This document shows positions 1 to 5,595 of a stretch of DNA of 6,072 nucleotides, in pieces. The stretch's first letter is position 1. The number at the start of each line of letters is the position of its first letter. Position numbers and translations under genes: made by a program. The DNA comes from Allobosea sp. (GTDB taxonomy: Bacteria > Pseudomonadota > Alphaproteobacteria > Rhizobiales > Beijerinckiaceae). Below the pieces are notes generated by a model. It was given only the letters and a program-made list of their open reading frames with translations. It did no database searches and had not been told where the DNA came from. The stretch lies in the NCBI GenBank assembly GCA_021732895.1, contig JAKFWE010000326.1:1-6072 (forward strand). Direction: 5' to 3'.

Positions 1-762
1 ATGCGTGGCCTTGCGGGCGTTGTGGTGGTTGAACAGCAGCGAGCCCTTGTGAAAGAGCGGCGTCTCCGGCGAGTTCAGGTATTTCGCCGCGACCTCCGCA
101 CTCATCGCCCGGCCGCCGAAGGCGACGACCCGCCCGCGCCCGTCATGAATCGGGAACATGATCCGGTCGCGGAAGCGGTCGTAAGGAACGGCGATCTCCT
201 CGCCATGGACCAGGAGCCCGGCCTCCACCATCAGCGCGGCATCGACGCCCTTGGCCGCGAGATGGTCGCGCAGGGCGAAGCGATCGGGCGGGCCGTAGCC
301 GATGCGGAACGCTTTTCGCGCCTCGCCTTCCAGCCCGCGCCCCGAGAGATAGCGCCGCGCCGCGGCGCCGCGTTCGCCGGCGAGTTCGGCCTCGAAAAAG
401 CGCGCGGCGAGTTCGACGACCTCGTGCAGACCCTTGCGCCGCTCCTCATGAGCCTGCGCCTCCGCCGTGACCTTCGGCAGCGCGACCCCGGCCTCGGCCG
501 CCAGCTTCTCGACGGCCTCGGGGAAGGACAGCCCTTCCGTCTCCATCACGAACTTGAAGATGTCGCCGTTCTTGCCCGATGAGAAATCGAAGAATGAGCC
601 CTTCTGGTCGTTGACGAAGAAGGACGGCGTCTTCTCGGCGTTGAAGGGCGAGAGCCCCTTCCATTCGCGGCCTGATTTGGCCAGCCGCACGCGCTTGCCC
701 GCGACCGCCGACACCGGCAGCCGCGCCTTGATCTCTTCCAGGATGGAGGGCGGGAACTTCAT
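1..762 (-). CDS. dnaG: DNA primase DnaG, N-terminal 254 residues (runs off left edge)
   Basis: Synthesises the RNA primers that start leading-strand and Okazaki-fragment synthesis, working with the replicative helicase at the fork. Reading the minus strand from the ATG at 762 gives an open frame to base 1. Residues 1-97 match the N-terminal zinc-binding-domain fold: MKFPPSILEEI start, SPFNAEKTPSFFV at 38-50, GLSFPEAVEKLA at 77-88. The start of the polymerase core follows, with DRFRDRIMFPIHD, FGGRAM and KYLNSPETPLFHKG, all typical DnaG core motifs. The Toprim catalytic part and the helicase-binding C-terminus lie outside the window. The start is fixed by an in-frame TAA two codons upstream (769-771); no strong ribosome binding site is visible. 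Oddity: the four positions that carry the C-H-C-C zinc ligands in E. coli DnaG are S38, N41, D59 and S62 here, with ligand spacing kept. The upstream gene is normally yqeY, now separated by two toxin-antitoxin modules. Identification is very secure. Confidence 0.96.
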   Translation of the reverse strand, partial: MKFPPSILEEIKARLPVSAVAGKRVRLAKSGREWKGLSPFNAEKTPSFFVNDQKGSFFDFSSGKNGDIFKFVMETEGLSFPEAVEKLAAEAGVALPKVTAEAQAHEERRKGLHEVVELAARFFEAELAGERGAAARRYLSGRGLEGEARKAFRIGYGPPDRFALRDHLAAKGVDAALMVEAGLLVHGEEIAVPYDRFRDRIMFPIHDGRGRVVAFGGRAMSAEVAAKYLNSPETPLFHKGSLLFNHHNARKATH

Positions 763-825
763 CGGGTCTTATGTGGGCGCGGGCGCGTCGGAAGCCAATC
801 GCGGAGTTGGCGGGAGGCCGGGTTG

Positions 826-853
826 TTGGCGCTATCCACAGCGCCGTGATAAA
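826..853 (+). promoter_or_regulatory. Candidate vapBC promoter with palindromic operator
   Basis: A possible sigma-70-type promoter: TTGGCG at 826-831 and GATAAA at 848-853 with a 16-bp spacer, each about 4/6 to consensus. A perfect inverted repeat, GGCGCT (828-833), 6-bp spacer, AGCGCC (840-845), sits between the two boxes. VapB antitoxins usually repress their own operon by binding such palindromes with an N-terminal DNA-binding domain. That makes this a plausible operator, but the binding is inferred. Transcription would begin near 860, giving a very short leader before the vapB ATG at 880. Confidence 0.35.
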
Positions 854-879
854 GAAAATCCGGCAAAAGGAAGATCGCA

Positions 880-1155
880 ATGGCGCTCAACATCAAGGAC
901 CCGGAGACGGAAAAGGCCGTGCGCACGCTCGCCAAGCGGCGCGGGCTGACTCTGACACAAGCCGTGCGTCACGCCGTCAGGAGCGAACTCGACAAGGACG
1001 AGCTGTCGGACGAGGAAAGGGCGCGTCGTGTGTCTGAGGCGCAGGCCTGGCTGAAGGATTTTTATCGCAGGCACGACATCAAACCGGCTGAGCGCTCCAT
1101 GACCAAGCAGGAGATGGACGACGTCATCGGCTACGACGAGAACGGCATGTGGTGA
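880..1155 (+). CDS. vapB: VapB-type antitoxin (Rv0623 / PSK-operon transcription-factor family)
   Basis: A 91-residue antitoxin expected to bind and neutralise the VapC toxin encoded next to it and to repress the shared promoter. The N-terminus (MALNIKDPETEKAVRTLAKR, then TLTQAVRHAVRSEL) is the signature of Rv0623-like VapB proteins: a short strand followed by helices forming the DNA-binding dimer. A charged, helical middle follows (about residues 37-65). The C-terminal GYDENGMW resembles the YDENG tail that in this family contacts the toxin. The start at 880 is supported by an AAAGGAAG ribosome binding site at 866-873, 6 nt upstream. The stop codon (1153-1155) overlaps the vapC start by 7 nt, indicating translational coupling. 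Length is normal for the family and no damage is seen. Confidence 0.9.
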   Translation: MALNIKDPETEKAVRTLAKRRGLTLTQAVRHAVRSELDKDELSDEERARRVSEAQAWLKDFYRRHDIKPAERSMTKQEMDDVIGYDENGMW

Positions 1156-1541
1156 AGCTCGTCGTCGATACGTCGGTTGCGATCGCGATCCTGAGCCATG
1201 AGAGCGACGGGGAGACGTTGCTCACGAGGCTGGTTGCCGGATCAGGGCGCTGCATGTCCTCGGTGAATGCGCTCGAAACCCGCATCGTGCTGGAGATGGG
1301 CAAGCGTATCGACCCGCAGCGTTTCGACGAGCTTCTGACACGGTGGGCGATTGAAATCGTCCCCTTCGACGAAGCCCTCTCCGACCTCGCCTTCGAGGCC
1401 TATCGCCGCTTCGGCAAGGGCCGTCATCCCGCCAGGCTCAACATGGGCGACTGCGCGGCCTATGCGCTGGCGACCGCGCGCGGCTGGCCGCTGCTGTTCA
1501 AGGGCGAGGATTTCGCGCTGACGGATATCGAGCGGGCCTGA
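1149..1541 (+). CDS. vapC: VapC-type toxin, PIN-domain ribonuclease
   Basis: A 130-residue PIN-domain protein, expected to be a Mg2+-dependent endoribonuclease that cuts tRNA or rRNA unless held by VapB. The acidic active site looks complete: D7 in VVDTS, E43 in the SSVNALET helix, D101 in NMGDCAAYALA, and D121 in LLFKGEDFALTD, the usual closing motif of this subfamily. The start is a GTG at 1149 inside the end of vapB; a second GTG at 1152 is an equally possible start one codon later. Both depend on coupling to vapB translation, as there is no separate ribosome binding site. Base composition matches the host more closely than the following brnT. No intrinsic terminator is visible after the stop. 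The exact RNA target cannot be predicted. Confidence 0.92.
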   Translation: MVKLVVDTSVAIAILSHESDGETLLTRLVAGSGRCMSSVNALETRIVLEMGKRIDPQRFDELLTRWAIEIVPFDEALSDLAFEAYRRFGKGRHPARLNMGDCAAYALATARGWPLLFKGEDFALTDIERA

Positions 1542-1560
1542 GTTGAGAACAAAGAGCGCG

Positions 1561-1589
1561 TTGATTTCTGAAATACGTTCGTATATACA
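1561..1589 (+). promoter_or_regulatory. Candidate brnTA promoter with palindrome overlapping the -10 box
   Basis: In an AT-rich stretch after vapC, TTGATT (1561-1566) and TATACA (1584-1589) are separated by 17 bp; TATATA at 1582-1587 is an alternative -10. A perfect inverted repeat, ATACG-TT-CGTAT (1573-1584), reaches into the -10 region. BrnA is known to bind DNA and autorepress the brnTA operon, so this palindrome is a natural candidate operator. Promoter and operator are both read from sequence only. The existence of a separate promoter suggests brnTA is transcribed independently of vapBC. Confidence 0.45.
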
Positions 1590-1610
1590 ATTTTTGTCGG
1601 GGACGACTCT

Positions 1611-1625
1611 GCCGCACGATGCGGC
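1611..1625 (+). repeat. Short hairpin in the brnTA leader
   Basis: GCCGCA (1611-1616), loop CGA, TGCGGC (1620-1625) forms a 6-bp GC-rich stem. It lies downstream of the candidate brnTA promoter, so it would be in the 5' leader of the mRNA. No T-run follows on either strand, so it is a poor intrinsic terminator. Its function is unknown. Confidence 0.35.
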
Positions 1626-1690
1626 CTCACAGAAAGAGAAAAATCCAATGATGCGAAATCTTGGACTGAACAAATGTGAGAGCAGCCGCA

Positions 1691-1979
1691 ATGGACGAAA
1701 ACAGAACGCGCTTTGAATGGAACAGCCAAAAGCGTCTTATAAATATCGAGAAACACAGGATTGATTTCAGACAGCCAATAGCTGCTTTTGAAGACCCGCA
1801 AAGTATCGAATATGTCTCCCGCGGCGATCATGACGAACAGCGATGCGTTCTGGTGGGACTAGCCCAAGATCGACTGATCGCAGTGATCTATGCCGTTCGA
1901 AGCGCGAAAAATCAGGATCATTTCGGCCCGCGCCGCGCGGCCTGAAGAGCGGAAGCTATGGAACGCGAACACATCGTAA
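1691..1979 (+). pseudogene. brnT: BrnT-family toxin gene, frameshifted near its 3' end
   Basis: BrnT is a RelE-like ribonuclease toxin of a type II system, neutralised by BrnA. From the ATG at 1691 the frame reads FEWNSQKRLINIEKHRIDF, then AAFEDPQSIEY, DHDEQRCVLVG and AVIYAVRSAK, a good match to the BrnT (DUF497) family. After K73 the frame changes to NQDHFGPRRAA and stops at 1943-1945 (84 aa). Shifting by +1 at the run of five A's (1907-1911) restores IRIISARAARPEERKLW, the conserved BrnT C-terminus. The restored product is 95 aa ending at TAA 1977-1979, overlapping the brnA start by 22 nt as is common for this pair. As read, the toxin lacks its last strand and conserved arginines and is probably inactive, unless the indel is a sequencing error or frameshifting occurs. 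An in-frame GTG at 1676 is an alternative start with no better ribosome binding site. The gene uses ATA, AGA and AGG codons unlike its neighbours. Confidence 0.8.
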
Positions 1980-2344
1980 CCTTCGTCGCCGATCTCGACG
2001 ACCAGACCTACATTGTCGAGCATCCCGATGGCCGTCTTGAGCGCGTTAAGAGCCAGACCGACTGGGCTCGTATAGACGCTCTCACCGACGAGGAGATCGA
2101 GGCTGCGGCCCGCGCCGATCCCGACTGGGACGGGCTGCTCGACCTCGACTGGTCGAAAGTCGAGATCACGCGGCCGGCGCGCAAGCAGCCGATCTCGATC
2201 CGGCTCGACGAGGACGTGCTCGACTTCTTCAAACGCGGGGGCGCGGGCTACCAGAAGCGCATCAACGCGGTGCTGCGCTCCTATGTGACGGCGGCCGGCA
2301 AGGGCTCTGCCACCAAGCCCAAGCGTCTCCGCGCGAAAGCCTGA
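1958..2344 (+). CDS. brnA: BrnA-family antitoxin
   Basis: A 128-residue antitoxin expected to bind BrnT and autorepress brnTA. Diagnostic segments are TDWARIDALTDEEIEAAARA (about residues 34-53), DPDWDGLLDLDWSKVEI (54-70, the toxin-contacting region in this family), and QPISIRLDEDVLDFFKRGG followed by GYQKRINAVLRSYV. The last part is the ribbon-helix-helix-like DNA-binding portion of BrnA. A basic tail (KPKRLRAKA) ends the protein. The ATG at 1958 lies inside the frame-restored end of brnT; GAAGAG at 1944-1949 gives an 8-nt spacing. The gene is intact and GC-rich, unlike the AT-leaning, broken brnT beside it. Its stop is only 3 nt from the stop of the convergent yqeY. An intact antitoxin without a working toxin could still act as a repressor. 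Confidence 0.92.
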   Translation: MEREHIVTFVADLDDQTYIVEHPDGRLERVKSQTDWARIDALTDEEIEAAARADPDWDGLLDLDWSKVEITRPARKQPISIRLDEDVLDFFKRGGAGYQKRINAVLRSYVTAAGKGSATKPKRLRAKA

Positions 2345-2347
2345 GCC

Positions 2348-2809
2348 TCACCCGCCCAGCGCCGCCTTCACAAGCGGGCTGACCTTGCCGAAATCCATCT
2401 GGCCGGAGTAAGCGCCCCGCAACGCTCCGATGACCTTGCCCATGTCCTTCACGGAGGTCGCCCCGGTCTCGGCGATCGCCGCCTCGATCGCGGCCTTCAC
2501 CTGCGCCTCGTCCATCTGCCTGGGCAGGTAGCCCTCGATCACCGCGACCTCGGCGCGCTCGCCCTCGGCGAGTTCCGGGCGGGCGTTGGCGTCGTAGATC
2601 GCGATCGATTCCTGGCGCTGCTTCACCATCTTCTGCAGCAGCGCGAGAATCTCGTCTGGCGTCGTCTCGGGCTTGCCGAGGCCTCGCGCCTCGATGTCCT
2701 TGTCCTTCAGCGCCGAGGTGATCAGGCGGATGGTGGAGACCTTGCCCTTATCGCCGGCCTTCATCGCCTCCTTGAGGTCGGCCGTGAAGCGCTCGCGCAG
2801 GCTGGTCAT
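2348..2809 (-). CDS. yqeY: GatB/YqeY domain-containing protein
   Basis: A 153-residue soluble helical protein matching the YqeY family across its length: MTSLRERFTADLKEAMKAGD at the start, STIRLITSALKDKDIEARG, then the KQRQESIAIYDANARPELAEGE motif at about residues 63-84, IEGYLPRQM, and KDMGKVIGALRGAYSGQMDFGKVSPLVKAAL at the end. The family shares a domain with the tail of GatB, the tRNA-dependent amidotransferase subunit, and is thought to act on or near aminoacyl-tRNA; its precise role is not settled. The start at 2809 has a clear ribosome binding site on the minus strand (AAAAAGGAC, complement of 2818-2826). It is divergent from carA, and in related genomes it commonly sits directly upstream of dnaG. 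Here about 1.6 kb of toxin-antitoxin genes intervene. Confidence 0.95.
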   Translation of the reverse strand: MTSLRERFTADLKEAMKAGDKGKVSTIRLITSALKDKDIEARGLGKPETTPDEILALLQKMVKQRQESIAIYDANARPELAEGERAEVAVIEGYLPRQMDEAQVKAAIEAAIAETGATSVKDMGKVIGALRGAYSGQMDFGKVSPLVKAALGG

Positions 2810-2853
2810 GGTCGATAGTCCTTTTTCTGGCCGCAGGCTTGCGCCGGCGTCGA

Positions 2854-2880
2854 TTGACGGCGTGCGGCTGCGTCTTTAAG
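2854..2880 (+). promoter_or_regulatory. Weak candidate carA promoter
   Basis: In the 160-bp divergent space between yqeY and carA, TTGACG at 2854-2859 is a 5/6 match to a -35 box. The nearest -10-like element is TTTAAG at 2875-2880, with a short 15-bp spacer. On this reading the carA mRNA would have a leader of about 80 nt containing two small inverted repeats. I found no convincing -10 for yqeY on the other strand. Confidence 0.3.
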
Positions 2881-2885
2881 CGTCG

Positions 2886-2951
2886 CGCTCCAGACGAAGG
2901 CGGAGCGTCAAGCCGCTGCCCGCCCTGAAGCATCGCCGCATCGGCTGCGGC
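2886..2951 (+). repeat. Two small inverted repeats in the presumed carA leader
   Basis: CGCTCC (2886-2891), 10 nt, GGAGCG (2902-2907), followed by GCCGCA (2935-2940), TCGGC, TGCGGC (2946-2951). Each gives a 6-bp perfect stem. The second ends 18 nt before the carA ATG, beside the weak GGACCGAGA ribosome-binding region. Neither is followed by a T-run, so classical attenuation is unlikely. Confidence 0.3.
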
Positions 2952-2969
2952 CTGGACCGAGACATAGCC

Positions 2970-4178
2970 ATGAGCGCTTCCGAAGGAAACCCCGGCCCTT
3001 CCGGCTGGAGCGAGCCGCGCGCGACCGCGCTTCTGGTGCTGGCCGACGGCACGGTGCTGGAGGGCTTCGGCCTCGGCGCCGTGGGCGAGGCGCCGGGCGA
3101 GGTCTGCTTCAACACGGCGATGACCGGCTATCAGGAGGTGCTGACCGACCCGTCCTATGCCGGGCAGATCATCACCTTCACCTTTCCCCATGTCGGCAAT
3201 GTCGGCGTCAACGAGGAGGACACCGAGACGGTCAACGCGGCCGCCTCGTCCGGCGTGCGCGGCGTCGTGCTGCATGCGGCGATCACCGAACCCTCGAACT
3301 GGCGCGCGACCCGGCATTTCGACGCCTGGCTGAAGGCCCGCGGCATCGTCGGCGTCTGCGGCGTCGACACCCGCGCGCTCACCGCGCTGATCCGCGACAA
3401 CGGCATGCCGAACGCCGTGCTGGCCCACAGCCCCGACGGCGCCTTCGATATCCCCGGGCTGAAGAAGCGCGCAGCGGAACTGCCGGACATGGCCGGGCTC
3501 GACCTCGTGCCGCTGGTCACCTCGGCGCAGCGCTACGACTGGGACGAGACGCCCTGGGTCTGGCCGGCGGGCTACGGCAGGCGCGGCAGGGCGGCCCACA
3601 AGGTCGTCGCGATCGACTACGGCGTGAAGCGCAACATTCTCCGGCTGCTCTCGAAAGCGGGTTGCGACGTCACCGTCGTGCCCTCGACGACGAGCGCCGC
3701 CGCCATCCTCGCGCTGGCGCCGGACGGCGTCTTCCTGTCGAACGGCCCCGGCGACCCGGCCGCGACCGGGCAATACGCCGTGCCGGTGATCAGGGAACTC
3801 CTCGAGCGGCGTATCCCGACCTTCGGCATCTGCCTCGGCCACCAGATGATGGCGCTCGCCATCGGCGGCCAGACCGTGAAGATGAAGCAGGGCCACCACG
3901 GGGCCAATCACCCGGTGCAGGACAGAACCACCGGCAAGGTCGAGATCGTCTCGATGAACCACGGTTTCGCCGTCGATCCGGCGAGCCTTCCGGCGCATGC
4001 GGTCGAGACCCACGTCTCGCTGTTCGACGGCTCCAACAGCGGCATCGCGCTCACCGACCGGCCGGCCTTCAGCGTCCAGCATCATCCGGAGGCCTCGCCC
4101 GGCCCGCAGGACAGCCATTATCTGTTCCGGCGCTTCGTCGAGATGATGGAAAGCGAGAAGGCCAAAAGCGCGACCTGA
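2970..4178 (+). CDS. carA: Carbamoyl-phosphate synthase small subunit (glutaminase)
   Basis: Hydrolyses glutamine and channels ammonia to CarB, which makes carbamoyl phosphate for pyrimidine and arginine synthesis. The protein is 402 residues, slightly longer than E. coli CarA (382), partly through an N-terminal extension of about 17 residues before ATALLVLADGTVLEGFG. The N-terminal small-subunit domain shows FNTAMTGYQEVLTDPSYAGQ, FPHVGNVGVN and CGVDTRALT. The class I glutamine amidotransferase domain begins near residue 211 (KVVAIDYGVKRNIL) and contains NGPGDP (258-263), the nucleophile C288 in FGICLGHQ, and the catalytic pair H372 and E374 in QHHPEASPG. All triad residues are present, so it should be active. 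The ribosome binding site is weak (GGACCGAGA at about 2953-2961). It is divergent from yqeY; carB is not in the window. Confidence 0.98.
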   Translation: MSASEGNPGPSGWSEPRATALLVLADGTVLEGFGLGAVGEAPGEVCFNTAMTGYQEVLTDPSYAGQIITFTFPHVGNVGVNEEDTETVNAAASSGVRGVVLHAAITEPSNWRATRHFDAWLKARGIVGVCGVDTRALTALIRDNGMPNAVLAHSPDGAFDIPGLKKRAAELPDMAGLDLVPLVTSAQRYDWDETPWVWPAGYGRRGRAAHKVVAIDYGVKRNILRLLSKAGCDVTVVPSTTSAAAILALAPDGVFLSNGPGDPAATGQYAVPVIRELLERRIPTFGICLGHQMMALAIGGQTVKMKQGHHGANHPVQDRTTGKVEIVSMNHGFAVDPASLPAHAVETHVSLFDGSNSGIALTDRPAFSVQHHPEASPGPQDSHYLFRRFVEMMESEKAKSAT

Positions 4179-4214
4179 CCGGCGCGGACGAGCCCGATTC
4201 GGCATTGACGCAAC

Positions 4215-4229
4215 GGGAGCGACGCTCCC
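4215..4229 (+). repeat. 15-bp perfect palindrome between carA and the DUF2169 gene
   Basis: GGGAGCGACGCTCCC is fully self-complementary around its central A, 36 bp after the carA stop. As RNA it could fold as a 6-bp stem with a GAC loop, but the following AATGTGTAG has no T-run, so it is not a convincing intrinsic terminator. A TTGACG lies just upstream (4205-4210), so it may instead be an operator within a promoter for the next gene. No good -10 is visible. Confidence 0.35.
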
Positions 4230-4265
4230 AATGTGTAGCCGAGCAAACATAAAACTCGGGTCGCC

Positions 4266-5546
4266 ATGAAGTTCCTGACGGCGCTGCCCTACAAATTCAT
4301 CCCGATGAACGGCACGATCGTTCCCTCGGAACCGGAGATGGCCTTCATCGTGAAGGCCAGTTTCGGGCTGCAGAACTGGCGCCACCCCCTCGATCTTCCC
4401 GCCGACGAGCAGGCCGACTTCGCCGGCGACGAGCGCTACATGTACAAGATCGGGCGCAGCCTGCGCGGCGCCACCGATCTCGAACTGTTCAAGCCGCAGG
4501 GCGAGGTGCTGCTGACGGCCGAGTGCCACGCGCCCGATGGCGCGCCCGCGACCGAGGTCGAGGCCGGCCTCGACATCGGGCCGATCAGCAAGCGGCTGAA
4601 AGTGTTCGGCGACCGGGTCTGGCTGCGGGACGAGAACGGCGATTTCCGGATCGAGGGCCCGGTCCCGTTCACGGCCATCCCGCTGCGCTGGGAGCGCGCC
4701 TTCGGCGGCCTCGATGTCGCCGAGAACCCCATGGGGCGCGGCATCGAGCCCTGGATCGCCGAGGACGGCCGCAAGCTCTTCTACCTCGCCAACATCGAAG
4801 CTCCGGACCGGCCCGTCCGCGATCAGGGACAGCGGCCGAAGCCGGTCTGTTTCGCGCCAGTTTCTCCGCAATGGCAGCCCAGGCTCGGCCGGCTTGGCAC
4901 GCGCGACCAACATTGGGCGACCTTCGTCGCGCCGCTTCCGCCGCGCGACCACGATCCCCGCGCGGCGCAGGCCGCGCCCGACGATCAGTGGCTGGACGGC
5001 TACTGGACCGGCGACGAGCGCATCGAGCTGCACAACCTGCACCCGCAACATGCACGCTACGTCACCTGCCTTCCCGCCCGGCGGCTGCGGCTGTTCTTCG
5101 AGAAGAAGGCGAAGACGGACGGTGAACGGCTGTTCGGCGAAGTGCCGCTGAATCTGGACACGGTCCATATAGACGCGACGAAGGAACGTCTGCATCTGCT
5201 CTGGCGCCAGCATTTCCGGCCAGCCACGCCCGATGGCAGCGAGATCGAGGCCGTCTACCTCGCCGAGGAGCCGCTGGGCGAGCCGCCCGCCACCAGGGAG
5301 AAGCACTACCGCGACTATCTCGCGCTGAAGGGGCCGGAGATCGAGCCGCGCGAGGTTCAGATGCTGCGCGACGAGCAGGCGGCGCTGGCCGAGGCGCGCA
5401 AGACGCTGGTCGAGGCGAAGATCGACCCGGCCACGATCGCGCGTTTCGACGCCGCGGCCGGCACGGAGGCCAAATTCAGGATGATGATGGATCTCATGAA
5501 GGCGAAGACGGCCGAGCTCGAGGCGATGACCAGGGCGCTGACCTGA
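4266..5546 (+). CDS. DUF2169 domain-containing protein (T6SS-associated accessory protein)
   Basis: A 426-residue soluble protein. Residues about 6-300 fit the DUF2169 family: AFIVKASFGL near the start, KVFGDRVW (to W119), FTAIPLRWERAFGG (ending G148), NPMGRG (154-159), ANIEAPDRPV, SPQWQPRLGRLGT, DQWLDGYWTGDERIELHNLHP and LPARRLRLFF. From about residue 361 the tail is charged, alanine-rich and probably helical or coiled-coil (EQAALAEARKTLVEAK, then MMMDLMKAKTAELEAM). This may be an added docking segment. DUF2169 genes are usually found beside VgrG, PAAR or T6SS effector genes and are thought to help load or assemble spike cargo; the mechanism is not well defined. The start is the ATG at 4266, with only a weak ribosome binding site. 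There is no signal peptide or membrane segment. The next gene begins 49 nt downstream on the same strand, suggesting an operon. Confidence 0.85.
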   Translation: MKFLTALPYKFIPMNGTIVPSEPEMAFIVKASFGLQNWRHPLDLPADEQADFAGDERYMYKIGRSLRGATDLELFKPQGEVLLTAECHAPDGAPATEVEAGLDIGPISKRLKVFGDRVWLRDENGDFRIEGPVPFTAIPLRWERAFGGLDVAENPMGRGIEPWIAEDGRKLFYLANIEAPDRPVRDQGQRPKPVCFAPVSPQWQPRLGRLGTRDQHWATFVAPLPPRDHDPRAAQAAPDDQWLDGYWTGDERIELHNLHPQHARYVTCLPARRLRLFFEKKAKTDGERLFGEVPLNLDTVHIDATKERLHLLWRQHFRPATPDGSEIEAVYLAEEPLGEPPATREKHYRDYLALKGPEIEPREVQMLRDEQAALAEARKTLVEAKIDPATIARFDAAAGTEAKFRMMMDLMKAKTAELEAMTRALT

Positions 5547-5595
5547 TCGACGCGACGGCGCGCCGGGCGCGGACTGCAGAACGGGGGAGAAGTCG

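Noticed and set aside
1..582. Plus-strand open frame at the left edge
   Set aside because: Antisense shadow of dnaG; the minus-strand frame matches DnaG throughout.
446..880. Minus-strand 144-codon frame across the dnaG start
   Set aside because: It is out of frame with the clear DnaG coding sequence, and its Arg/Gly/Ala-rich product has no family features.
467..949. Plus-strand 160-codon frame across dnaG and the vapB start
   Set aside because: Overlaps DnaG antisense and VapB in another frame; no family features.
1843..2040. Plus-strand 65-codon frame between brnT and brnA
   Set aside because: It is in neither the BrnT frame nor its restored frame and has no family features.
4215..4229. 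Rho-independent terminator for carA
   Set aside because: The palindrome is not followed by a T-run and would need a 3-nt loop; kept only as an inverted repeat.
4523..5125. Plus-strand 200-codon frame inside the DUF2169 gene
   Set aside because: Arg/Ala-rich out-of-frame shadow; the 4266-5546 frame has the conserved motifs.
5556..5565. CGGCGCGCCG palindrome after the DUF2169 gene
   Set aside because: Short all-GC palindromes are expected by chance at this base composition; no adjacent promoter or T-run.
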